Assembly (NCBI RefSeq): GCF_014650595.1
Contig: NZ_BMVG01000057.1
Location: 1 to 37,396, forward strand
Source: Streptomyces alanosinicus
Lineage (GTDB): Bacteria > Actinomycetota > Actinomycetes > Streptomycetales > Streptomycetaceae
DNA length: 37,396 nt
Direction of reading: 5' to 3'
Position numbers and translations under genes: made by a program. How positions within the stretch are numbered: position 1 is the first letter of the stretch; each line of letters begins with the position of its first letter. Positions 30,264 to 37,396 of the stretch are shown in pieces. The notes beneath the pieces are model-generated. The model saw only the letters and a list, made by a program, of their open reading frames with translations. It was not told the DNA's origin and ran no database searches.

Positions 30264-31361
30264 TCACTCGGGGAGTTCCCCGGTGTCACGGTCGCCGGCC
30301 AGCCGGAGCGTCACCAGGGCGGCCAGCCCTGCCAGGATGCCGAAGGTGAGGGCGGCCGGGACGCCGCTGCCAAGGTTGGAGAACAGGTACACGGGTCCCC
30401 AGATGCCGGCCGTGTCGTCCGCCGCCATGTGCAGCACCTGGCTCGCCAGCAGTCCCAGCACGGTGGCGCAGACCGCGCCGGCCGCCAACGCCGGCGCCGT
30501 GGTCCGGGTGAGCAGGCCGGGCAGCAGCCGCAGCGCCCACCACACCACGGCCAGCAGGAGCGCATCGGCTGCCCGGTACAGCAGCCAGTCGCCGATGGGC
30601 GTGCCGGACGGGCTCGTCCAGCTGCCGAGCAGCAGCCACTCACGCAGCAGGTCGCCGGGCTCGGACAGCATCCCTCCGCCGTCGAAGGAGGTCTGGATCC
30701 AGGCCGCCACCGAGGTGGACGAGAGGACGACCAACGACAGCGCGATCACCGCGGTCCCGGCGCTCGCCGCGAGGCGGGCGGCGCGTGGCGGCACGCTCCG
30801 GCGGGGCAGCGGATCCGTGTCCTTGGCCGTGACGCGTGCCACGAGCACCGTGAGCGGGGCGGTCACCAGCGCCGCGCACACCACGACCGGCCCGCTCGCC
30901 GCGATCACGTTCGCCAGCTGCGGCAGCACCCGGTAGCTGCCGTGCCCCCGGGACGCGATCAGCCACGGCGCGGAGACCGTCACCGCCAGCGTCGCGGCCA
31001 CCGGGCCCCACGCCCACAGCGCGAGCAGTGTGGCGGGCGTACGACCCTGGGTCGGCGGAATCCTGCGGACCAGGAGCAGCGCGCCGGCCAGAAAGAACGC
31101 GAAGACGGCCACGAATCTGATCTGCATCGCGGTGCGGTACAGATCGGCGTACTCGGTGCCGTCACTCAAGCCGGCCGGCGTCGGAAGGTCGTACGACCAT
31201 GGCATGAGCCATCGCCGCAGTTCGCTCACCGACTGCACGTCGAACACGCTCGTACTGCCGCGCAGCTGCAATGCCGATGCGCTCGCCCCCGCCCACCACA
31301 GCAACAGTGTGATCAGCAGGCCTCCGGCCAGTGCCGGTATCACCGCGCGCCGATATGTCAT
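30264..31361 (-). CDS. Multi-pass membrane protein, unknown
   Basis: A 365-residue integral membrane protein with about eight hydrophobic helices (for example 7-26, 82-100, 110-132, 150-172, 205-222, 262-280, 288-310 and 325-350). The first extracytoplasmic loop is about 55 residues long (LQLRGSTSVFDVQSVSELRRWLMPWSYD). I recognise no transport or enzyme motif. The ATG at 31361 follows GGGGGAAAG. The next upstream gene on this strand ends 95 bases away (31457), so the two could be co-transcribed. Possibly an uncharacterised streptomycete membrane family. Confidence 0.75.
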   Translation of the reverse strand: MTYRRAVIPALAGGLLITLLLWWAGASASALQLRGSTSVFDVQSVSELRRWLMPWSYDLPTPAGLSDGTEYADLYRTAMQIRFVAVFAFFLAGALLLVRRIPPTQGRTPATLLALWAWGPVAATLAVTVSAPWLIASRGHGSYRVLPQLANVIAASGPVVVCAALVTAPLTVLVARVTAKDTDPLPRRSVPPRAARLAASAGTAVIALSLVVLSSTSVAAWIQTSFDGGGMLSEPGDLLREWLLLGSWTSPSGTPIGDWLLYRAADALLLAVVWWALRLLPGLLTRTTAPALAAGAVCATVLGLLASQVLHMAADDTAGIWGPVYLFSNLGSGVPAALTFGILAGLAALVTLRLAGDRDTGELPE

Positions 31362-31456
31362 GTGCTTTCCCCCGCCTTGGCCTGTGTCCGTGAAGGTTTC
31401 GAACAGGGGAAGAGTAGGGCGTGGTGATCACATGCGGCATGTGTTCGGCCACAGGG

Positions 31457-32833
31457 TCACGGCAGCGGAGCCCGGACGAGCTCGGGCTGCGGTTCCGGCT
31501 GCCGCGCCGGGGTGACGGCCGGTTCCCACTGCCGGGTGGTCCGGATGTAGTGGTGGATCACCGAGGCCATCGCCAGAATGAGGAGCGGTCCGAACAGCCA
31601 TGGATGTGCGGCCATCTGCGTCGGCAGATAGCGGTACGACAGCAGAAGCGCGACGAAGACCGTCGCGCCATGGGCGACGAGCCGGGTCCCGGACCGGTCC
31701 CAGCCGCGGGCGAGCGAACGCAGAGCGGCCTCGATCGTGAGCGCGAACACCGCGCCGGCGATCAGATCGGCACCGTAGTGATAGCCGAATCCCAGCGTCG
31801 CGCCGAGCGTCGCCGTCAGCCAGAACGCGCCCGCGTACCGCAGAATCCTGGGGCCCTTGCGGGAATGGATGAAAATCGTGGTGGCCCATGCCGTGTGGAG
31901 GCTCGGCATGCAGTTGCGCGGGGTGATCTCGTCGAACGGAATCGGGTGCGGGTTGCTGATCGGCGGGGGCGTGTCCGGCCACAGGTTCGCCGCCGCCCAG
32001 TGTCCGCCCTCGGCGCTGTAGGCGAAGACCGGTCCGACCACCGGGAAGATCATGTAGATGGCCGGTCCGAGGAGGCCGACCACCAGAAAGGTGCGCACCA
32101 GATGGTGGCTGGGAAAGCGACGCTCGACCGCCACATTGCGCAGCTGGTAGACGGCGACGACGACCGCGGCGACCGCGAGCTGGACGTAGACGTAGTCGAG
32201 AATGTGGGCGCCGACCGGACCGCTGGCCCTGACGATCTGGCCTGCCAGCCACGACGGATTGCCCAGCGCGTGGTCGGCGGTCGCCACATAGGGGTCGAGC
32301 ACCGTCGGGTGGGTCTTCGACGTGATGAGCAGCCAGGTGTCGCCGGTCTTGCGGCCGGCGACCAGGAGCAGGGCCAGTCCGACGCCCTTCAGCAGCAGGG
32401 CACGTTCCTGGCCCGTGCGGCGTGTGACGGCGATGACCGCGCAGCCGAGGACCACCAGGAGCGCGCCGTTGCCGAAGGGGTGGCCTTCGGTCACCTTGAT
32501 GTCGAGCGCCCACCGCCCCACCAGGATGACGAGGTCGATGCCGAGCGCGGCGCCGAGCGCGATGCATCGCTGACGCCAGGTGAGCACGACCATCATCAAC
32601 GCCATACCGGCGTACAGGAGGAACCCCGACTTGGGCGGGAAGATCACCTCTTTCGCCTGGTTGGTGATCGGCCCCGGCAGGCCGTAGTGACGCGCAGCGA
32701 TCTCCAGCGCGATGAGAAACCCGAGGGTCACCACGCCGGCTGCCGTCCACAACATCACCCGTGGTCGACGCCACGCGGCGAAGTCAATTCTGTTCTTTAT
32801 TCGCGAAGAAATCCGTGCTGGTGCAGGTATCAA
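31457..32833 (-). CDS. PAP2-family membrane phosphatase/transferase
   Basis: A 458-residue polytopic membrane protein. The C-terminal half carries the PAP2 (Aur1-like) signature: FPVVGPVFAYSAEGG, NCMPSLHTAWATTIF (motif with catalytic His) and LGFGYHYGADLIAGAVFA (third motif, His-x-x-x-Asp). Members dephosphorylate or transfer lipid-linked phosphate groups such as phosphatidyl-inositol-phosphate or isoprenoid diphosphates. An N-terminal extension of about 200 residues adds helices. The start is uncertain: TTG at 32833 gives the longest product after a locally AT-rich leader, and GTG 32758 or ATG 32755 are alternatives without good ribosome sites. Confidence 0.82.
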   Translation of the reverse strand: MIPAPARISSRIKNRIDFAAWRRPRVMLWTAAGVVTLGFLIALEIAARHYGLPGPITNQAKEVIFPPKSGFLLYAGMALMMVVLTWRQRCIALGAALGIDLVILVGRWALDIKVTEGHPFGNGALLVVLGCAVIAVTRRTGQERALLLKGVGLALLLVAGRKTGDTWLLITSKTHPTVLDPYVATADHALGNPSWLAGQIVRASGPVGAHILDYVYVQLAVAAVVVAVYQLRNVAVERRFPSHHLVRTFLVVGLLGPAIYMIFPVVGPVFAYSAEGGHWAAANLWPDTPPPISNPHPIPFDEITPRNCMPSLHTAWATTIFIHSRKGPRILRYAGAFWLTATLGATLGFGYHYGADLIAGAVFALTIEAALRSLARGWDRSGTRLVAHGATVFVALLLSYRYLPTQMAAHPWLFGPLLILAMASVIHHYIRTTRQWEPAVTPARQPEPQPELVRAPLP

Positions 32834-33128
32834 TTTGTTCGGCCGATTTTCTCGATGTATGAAACTGGTCGCTCTTCGTGCCGGAGCCCGTCAGGGGTTG
32901 GATCATGATATCGGAACGGCGCGCCCCCTGGAGAGACGGCGTTCCCCGGGGAAGCGCTCCACAAGAGCCATGTGTTTTATCCTCGCCACCCCTGCCGGCG
33001 TGCCGTACGCGGACCTCGTCGAGGACTCCTGACCGCCGCGGCGTCGCATGGCGGGCGGCCCGGCCGGGGCGCGGTCGCCCGCTCCGCCCGGCATGCGACG
33101 CCGGTCAGGGAATCCGGATCACCACCGG
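32834..33128. other. Spacer between PAP2 and protease genes
   Basis: The half nearer PAP2 (about 32780-32880, running into the gene) is markedly AT-richer than the rest and probably holds its promoter. The other half holds a large hairpin (33028-33109). No gene found. Confidence 0.5.
33028..33109 (-). terminator. Long hairpin downstream of the protease gene
   Basis: The arms 33040-33058 and 33084-33102 pair at 18 of 19 positions (GGCGTCGCATG against CATGCGACGCC at the outer end). After a 5-base bulge, CCTGACC (33028-33034) pairs with GGTCAGG (33103-33109). It begins 20 bases past the protease stop, and is a very strong candidate terminator. Confidence 0.8.
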
Positions 33129-34211
33129 CTACGGAAGGGTCACCCCCTCCGCCTCCAGCGCCGCCGGCACCGGCTGGAAGAAGGTCTCGCCGCCGGACGT
33201 GCAGTCACCGCTGCCGCCCGAGGTCAGCCCGATGGCCGCGTCGGAGTCGAAGAGAGCGCCGCCGCTGTCGCCGGGCTCGGCGCACACGCTGGTGTCGATG
33301 AGCCCGGAGACCGAGCCCTCCTCATAGTTCACGGTCGCGTCGAGCCCGGTGACGGACCCGCCGTGGACACCCGAGGTGCTGCCGCTGCGCTGGACCGACT
33401 CACCCACGAAGGCATCGGCCGCGTGGGTGATCTGCTGGCTGGAGCCGTTGTAGAGGTCGACGGCACTCGGGTGGTCGCTGTTCGCGTCGTCGTACTGGAC
33501 CAGGGCGTAGTCGGTGCCGGGGAACTTCGAGTCGACCGTCTGGCCGACCTCCCCGCCGCCCTGCGAGTCGGACCACGTGGCGGAGGCGTTGCCGCAGTGT
33601 CCGGCGGTCAGGAAGGCCGGCGCGCCGCTCATCGTCACATTGAAGCCGAGGGAGCAGCGCACGCTGCTGCCCCAGATGGCGTCACCGCCCGCGATGTACG
33701 GCTTGAGCGCGGTGGCGGCCCGGCGTACGACGACCTTGTCGCCGAGCGAGGCGACCACGGTGTTCAGCCGGGTGTGCCTGGATCCGGTGACCGTCGGGTC
33801 GACGGTCAGCACCACCTTGTCCTGACGGGGGTCGATCGACCAGGCGGTGCCCGAGATCCGCGCCCGCTGGGCCAACGTGCCGAGGACGTCGCGCAGTTGG
33901 CCGGTGGAGTAGCGCACGGTTCTGGGCACGGCGCCGGCACGGCGGACCTGGCCGGCCGCGGACGGGTCGGTGATGTTGACGACGAACCGGTGGGCGGCGG
34001 CGTCGTAGTAGGAGCCGGCGCCGCTGTTGCCCAGTCGTGCGACGAGGGCCGCGGCGGCGGCGGCTCGAGCCGCGGCCGGGGTGGGCGCGGCGGACGCGGG
34101 GGCGGCCGTGGCCGAGCCGGCGCCGGGGAGCAGGGCCGCGCCTGCCGTGAGGACCACGGCGCTCGCTGCGGTGAGCGCACGGGTGGTGAGAACTGTTCGG
34201 CGTTGCGCCAT
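33129..34211 (-). CDS. Secreted S1 serine protease (streptogrisin-like)
   Basis: A 360-residue preproprotease. A signal peptide (about 1-37, with a twin-arginine-free MAQRRTVLTTRALTAASAVVL start) and an alpha-lytic-type prodomain (to about 172) precede a mature domain that starts near I173 (IAGGDAIWGSS), about 188 residues, as in streptogrisins. The catalytic triad is H205 (LTAGHC), D234 (GTDYALVQY) and S316 (EPGDSGGAL). Cys pairs C186-C206 and C310-C337 match the family disulfides. The ATG at 34211 follows GGAGG. Predicted chymotrypsin-like secreted protease, self-activated by cleavage of the prodomain. Monocistronic, with a strong hairpin downstream. Confidence 0.93.
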   Translation of the reverse strand: MAQRRTVLTTRALTAASAVVLTAGAALLPGAGSATAAPASAAPTPAAARAAAAAALVARLGNSGAGSYYDAAAHRFVVNITDPSAAGQVRRAGAVPRTVRYSTGQLRDVLGTLAQRARISGTAWSIDPRQDKVVLTVDPTVTGSRHTRLNTVVASLGDKVVVRRAATALKPYIAGGDAIWGSSVRCSLGFNVTMSGAPAFLTAGHCGNASATWSDSQGGGEVGQTVDSKFPGTDYALVQYDDANSDHPSAVDLYNGSSQQITHAADAFVGESVQRSGSTSGVHGGSVTGLDATVNYEEGSVSGLIDTSVCAEPGDSGGALFDSDAAIGLTSGGSGDCTSGGETFFQPVPAALEAEGVTLP

Positions 34212-34663
34212 GTGAAGCCTCCAGTGGGGGTTGCCCCGCCCACTCGACGGGCTGGGGCCGGAGGTACGACGGACACGGGGACGCCCGGATCTTCAAGGCC
34301 AGGCGTGACCATGCCAAACGCCGACGAGTATGGCGATGCCTTCCCGCCGCAACAAGGAAGGAATCCGGCCGTACGTGTGGTTCGACGGGCAGCCGAGGGC
34401 TGTCGCGGTCCGCGCACTCCGCGCCCTCGGCCCGCTGCCCGGCGTCACACACGGTGCCCGCCACCGCACCCGTGGTCCACGCTGGGTTCACCCACGACTG
34501 GCCGATATGCAACGATTCCGTCCGGAATCCGGACCAGCCGTCGCCGTTTTGGAACGCTCTTGGCCGATGGATGACCTGACACGGACCACAGCGCTCATCC
34601 GACGGGGCCGGAACCAGCTCAGCGCGCCCTGCCGAGGGGCCGTGCGGGCGGTAGCGTGCGTCC
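34212..34663. other. 452-base divergent spacer
   Basis: Lies between the protease and epoxide hydrolase starts and must hold both promoters. For the hydrolase, TAGCGT (34652-34657) stands six bases before the ATG. Otherwise I see no gene and no convincing repeat or palindrome. Confidence 0.5.
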
Positions 34664-35839
34664 ATGCCGGACGCGCCGCTCCGCCCCGAACCGTTCGTCC
34701 CGAAGACCGCCCCCGAGGCGCTCGAAGACCTCCGCTCACGGCTGCGCGCGACGCGCTGGCCGGACGCGCCCGAGGACGCCGGGTGGTCGCTCGGCACCGA
34801 CCTCTCCTACCTCCGGGAACTCGTCGCGTACTGGGCGGAGGAGTTCGACTGGCCGACCCAGGAAGCCGCACTCGCCCGGCTCCCCCGCTTCCGCGTCCGC
34901 CTCGGCGGCCTCGGCATCCACTTCGTGCATGCGCGGGCCGCCGCCCCGGCCGGGCCCGTCCTCCCGCTGGTCCTCGGCCACGGCTGGCCGGACTCGTTCT
35001 GGCGCTACACGAAAGTCATCCCGCTGCTCACCGACCCCGGCGCGCACGGCGCCGACCCGGCCGACGCGTTCGACGTGGTCGTGCCCGACATGCCGGGCTA
35101 CGGACACTCCGACCGGCCCACCGGTCCGCCCCTCGACTCCGTCGCCGTAGCCCGCCTGTGGGCCGACCTCATGAGCGTCCTCGGCTACCCGCGCTTCGGC
35201 GCGGCGGGCGGGGACGTCGGCAGTCACGTCAGCCGCTACCTCGCCCTCGACCACCCCGACCGGGTGGTGGCCGTGCACCGCATGGACGCGGGCGTGCCCG
35301 TCTTCACCGGCGACCCGGCGGAGCTCACACCGGAGGAACGCGCCTGGCTCCGGGACGCCGCGGCCTGGGGCGCGACCGAGGGTGCCTACGCCGCCATGCA
35401 CCGTACGAAGCCCCAGACCGCCGCCGTCGGGCTCACCGACTCGCCGGCCGGGCTCGCCGCGTGGATCGTCGAGAAGCTCCGGGCGTGGAGCGACTGCGCC
35501 GGCGACGTCGAGCGGAGCTTCACCAGGGACGAGATCCTCACGAACGTCACGCTGTACTGGCTCACGGAGACGATCGGCTCGTCGATGCGCATGTACCGCG
35601 CGAACGCCGCGATCCCGGCCGCGCAGCACGCCCGCAGGGTCGAGGTACCGTCCGGCTTCTCGCTCTTCCCCGGCGACCTCATCCGCCCGCCCCGGGCCTG
35701 GCTCGACCGCACGACGAACGTCGTCCGCGTGAGCGAACCCGCGCGCGGCGGGCACTTCGCGCCGTTCGAGGAACCCGAACTCTACGCGGAGGAACTGCGC
35801 GCGTTCTTCCGCCCCTACCGCACGGCGGCGACGGGCTGA
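34664..35839 (+). CDS. Epoxide hydrolase (alpha/beta hydrolase with EHN domain)
   Basis: A 391-residue soluble hydrolase. The N-terminal epoxide hydrolase domain (FVPKTAPEALEDLRSRLRATRWPDAP) precedes an alpha/beta fold with oxyanion motif LGHGWPDSFWR, nucleophile elbow AAGGDVGSHVSRYLA (Asp nucleophile), and catalytic His in ARGGHFAPFEEPE. Tyr residues in the lid (TLYWLTETIGSSMRMY) are as expected for microsomal-type epoxide hydrolases. It should convert epoxides to diols. The ATG at 34664 lies six bases after TAGCGT and has no Shine-Dalgarno, so the mRNA may be leaderless. No partner gene is adjacent. Confidence 0.9.
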   Translation: MPDAPLRPEPFVPKTAPEALEDLRSRLRATRWPDAPEDAGWSLGTDLSYLRELVAYWAEEFDWPTQEAALARLPRFRVRLGGLGIHFVHARAAAPAGPVLPLVLGHGWPDSFWRYTKVIPLLTDPGAHGADPADAFDVVVPDMPGYGHSDRPTGPPLDSVAVARLWADLMSVLGYPRFGAAGGDVGSHVSRYLALDHPDRVVAVHRMDAGVPVFTGDPAELTPEERAWLRDAAAWGATEGAYAAMHRTKPQTAAVGLTDSPAGLAAWIVEKLRAWSDCAGDVERSFTRDEILTNVTLYWLTETIGSSMRMYRANAAIPAAQHARRVEVPSGFSLFPGDLIRPPRAWLDRTTNVVRVSEPARGGHFAPFEEPELYAEELRAFFRPYRTAATG

Positions 35840-35962
35840 GGCGAGGCGGCGCACACGCACCAGGCGCCACAAATCGTGGTTCTTCGGCCATCTGACGGCC
35901 CGTTCGCGGCGGATTTCCCCTGCGGAGGGAGCCTTGCGGTCTCCCGGTAAAGGATCCTGTCT

Positions 35963-37153
35963 GTGGAGAGCCGAATATCCCGCAGCGACAGCACCCCCGC
36001 GCACCAGGCCGGCGGCGGACCGGTAGCGAGGGTGAGTGGGCCGTTGTTGACGGTGGGGGTGGAGGAGGAGTTCCTCCTCGTCGATCCGCGCACACGCCTG
36101 CTGATGCCGGCGGCCGCGCCGGTCATCTCGACCGCCCAGGTCAAGCTCGGCGACCGGGTCGCCCCGGAGTTGACCTGCTATCAGGTCGAGACGCGCACCG
36201 AACCGCACCGGGATCTCGGGGCGCTCGCCGAACAGCTCTATGCCAACCGGCTGTCTCTGTCGCGGGCGGCCGCCGCGCACGGAGCCGGGCTGGTCTCCAG
36301 CGGCACCCCGGTCCTCACCCCCGCGGGCGCCCCGCCGTTCATGCCCGGAGCCCGGTACGAACGCAGTGCACGGGCGTTCGGCGCACTGGACGAGGAGCAG
36401 GTGTGCTGCGCGTGTCACGTGCACGTCGGCATGGCCAGCCGCGCGGAGGCCGTCCAGGTCAGCAACCATCTGCGGGCCTGGATCGCGGTGTTGATCGCGC
36501 TGGCGGCGAACTCGCCGGTGTGGGACGGGCGGGACACCGGCCACGCCAGCTGGCGCACCGTGTGCTGGGCCCGCTGGCCGGCCGCCGGGCCCCCGCCGTA
36601 CTTCGAGTCCGCCGGACACTACGACGACCTTGTCGCCACCCTGATCGGCACCGGTGTGGTCCTCGACGCCGGGGGGATCTACTGGGACATCCGGCCCTCC
36701 CACCACGTGCCCACCCTGGAAGTGCGGGTCGCCGACGCCGGCCTGACGGTCGACGACACCGTGCTCATCGCCGCCCTGGTACGCGCCGCGGCCGCCACCG
36801 CGCTCGCCTCGGTCCGGGCGGGCCGGCCGGCCCCGCGGCCCGATCCCCATATGCTGCGCGCGGCGTCATGGCATTCCGCCCGCGAGGGGCTCACGGGAAC
36901 GGTCCTCGACCCGGTCTCGCGCCGGCTCACCCCGTCCTCGCGCCGGATGCACAGCCTGCTGGCCTGGATCCACCCCGCTCTGACCCGGCACGGCGACGCC
37001 GCCCTGGTCGAGTCCCTGCTGTCCCAGCTCAATCTCTACGGCACCGGAGCCGTGCAACAGCGTGCCGCGCTACGGCTGCGGCGACGCCCGGCCGACATCG
37101 TCGATCATCTTCTCGCGCGCACCCTCGCGGCACCGGGCAGTGGCCGCGGGTGA
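35963..37153 (+). CDS. YbdK-type carboxylate-amine ligase (glutamate-cysteine ligase 2 family)
   Basis: A 396-residue ATP-grasp-like glutamine-synthetase-fold ligase of the GCS2 family. Motifs: LTVGVEEEFLLVDP (E34-E36), CHVHVGMASRAEAVQVSNHLRAWI, LAANSPVWDGRDTGHASWRTV, YWDIRPSHHVPTLEVRVADAGLTVDD. Members have weak gamma-glutamylcysteine ligase activity, but the true substrates are largely unknown. The GTG at 35963 follows AAAGGA at eight bases; another GTG about 23 codons in could be the start, since the domain begins near residue 27. It is monocistronic by position. Confidence 0.88.
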   Translation: MESRISRSDSTPAHQAGGGPVARVSGPLLTVGVEEEFLLVDPRTRLLMPAAAPVISTAQVKLGDRVAPELTCYQVETRTEPHRDLGALAEQLYANRLSLSRAAAAHGAGLVSSGTPVLTPAGAPPFMPGARYERSARAFGALDEEQVCCACHVHVGMASRAEAVQVSNHLRAWIAVLIALAANSPVWDGRDTGHASWRTVCWARWPAAGPPPYFESAGHYDDLVATLIGTGVVLDAGGIYWDIRPSHHVPTLEVRVADAGLTVDDTVLIAALVRAAAATALASVRAGRPAPRPDPHMLRAASWHSAREGLTGTVLDPVSRRLTPSSRRMHSLLAWIHPALTRHGDAALVESLLSQLNLYGTGAVQQRAALRLRRRPADIVDHLLARTLAAPGSGRG

Positions 37154-37272
37154 GTCTGCCCCGCGCTGTCGGATCAGGTCGCGACGTGCGGCGGTGAGGA
37201 ACTCCGCCCTGCCGCTCGTCCTTGGCGCTCGCCCTTGCCGCTCGTCGTATGTCAGCGGTCGTGCGAGCCCCG

Positions 37273-37396
37273 TCAGTAGGCGGAGTTGACGTTGTCGATG
37301 GAGCCGTAGCGGTGGGCGGCGTAGTTGGCGGCGGCGGTGATGTTGGCGACCGGGTCGGTGACGCTGTGGGCGGTGCCGGCCACGTGGTAGGCGTTG
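37273..37396 (-). CDS. 3' end of a lytic-transglycosylase-like gene (partial)
   Basis: The last 40 codons of a minus-strand gene that begins beyond the window. The readable product NAYHVAGTAHSVTDPVANITA, then NYAAHRYGSIDNVNSAY, is the C-terminal end of SLT-type transglycosylase domains common in secreted Streptomyces cell-wall proteins. The stop TGA is at 37273-37275. Only the end can be judged here. Confidence 0.75.
   Translation of the reverse strand, partial: NAYHVAGTAHSVTDPVANITAAANYAAHRYGSIDNVNSAY

Noticed and set aside
34736..36850. 704-codon open frame on the minus strand
   Set aside because: It lies antisense to the epoxide hydrolase and the carboxylate-amine ligase, both of which have clear family motifs.

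Overview
The window is high-GC actinobacterial DNA that reads as Streptomyces. The evidence is strong third-codon-position GC bias, many GTG starts, several apparent leaderless regulator promoters, a streptogrisin-type protease, and a copy of a GC-rich palindromic repeat of a kind I recall from many Streptomyces genomes. I see no rRNA, tRNA, CRISPR array or intact transposon.

Layout. (1) 135-4342: a small AAA/ABC-type ATPase, a short-chain dehydrogenase, and a class A flavin monooxygenase divergent from a TetR regulator, with twin operators between them. (2) 4468-7446: a run of same-strand genes for a secreted NucA/NucB-type nuclease with a ricin-like region, a DUF1963 protein and a metal-dependent amidohydrolase. 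It is followed by a scar where an nSTAND-type ATPase fragment and a lipoprotein fragment face each other and both break near 7900. (3) 8389-24033: a hypoxia/dormancy island of the DosR/DevR (OsdR) kind. It holds a lone cNMP-binding protein, an Rv1733c-like membrane protein, a CBS-BON protein, a two-GAF DevS-type histidine kinase, a SHOCT membrane protein, a large membrane protein, a 65-residue protein, a large LuxR/LAL ATPase-regulator, an XRE-PNPOx fusion, a zinc alcohol dehydrogenase, a STAS protein, a frameshifted M50-CBS protease, two tandem-domain universal stress proteins and the DevR-type response regulator. (4) 24094-30134: a PucR-like regulator, a MerR/MFS divergent pair, a secreted ALF-repeat protein and an SRPBCC/TetR divergent pair. 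(5) 30264-37396: two membrane proteins (one PAP2), a streptogrisin-like protease, an epoxide hydrolase, a YbdK-type carboxylate-amine ligase and the 3' end of a lytic-transglycosylase-like gene.

How the island may work. GGCCC/GGGCC palindromes recur upstream of the response regulator, one stress protein, the dehydrogenase/STAS pair, the cNMP-binding gene and the CBS gene. They fit a binding site for the DevR-like regulator. The dehydrogenase, XRE-PNPOx and LAL genes are closely spaced and probably co-transcribed, which would put the LAL regulator under this control. A second and different palindrome, TCACCC-N5-GGGTGA, lies in front of three consecutive downstream genes and nowhere else that I noticed. 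This suggests a second tier of regulation, perhaps by the LAL protein. This tiered wiring is inference from sequence; the gene families are well supported.
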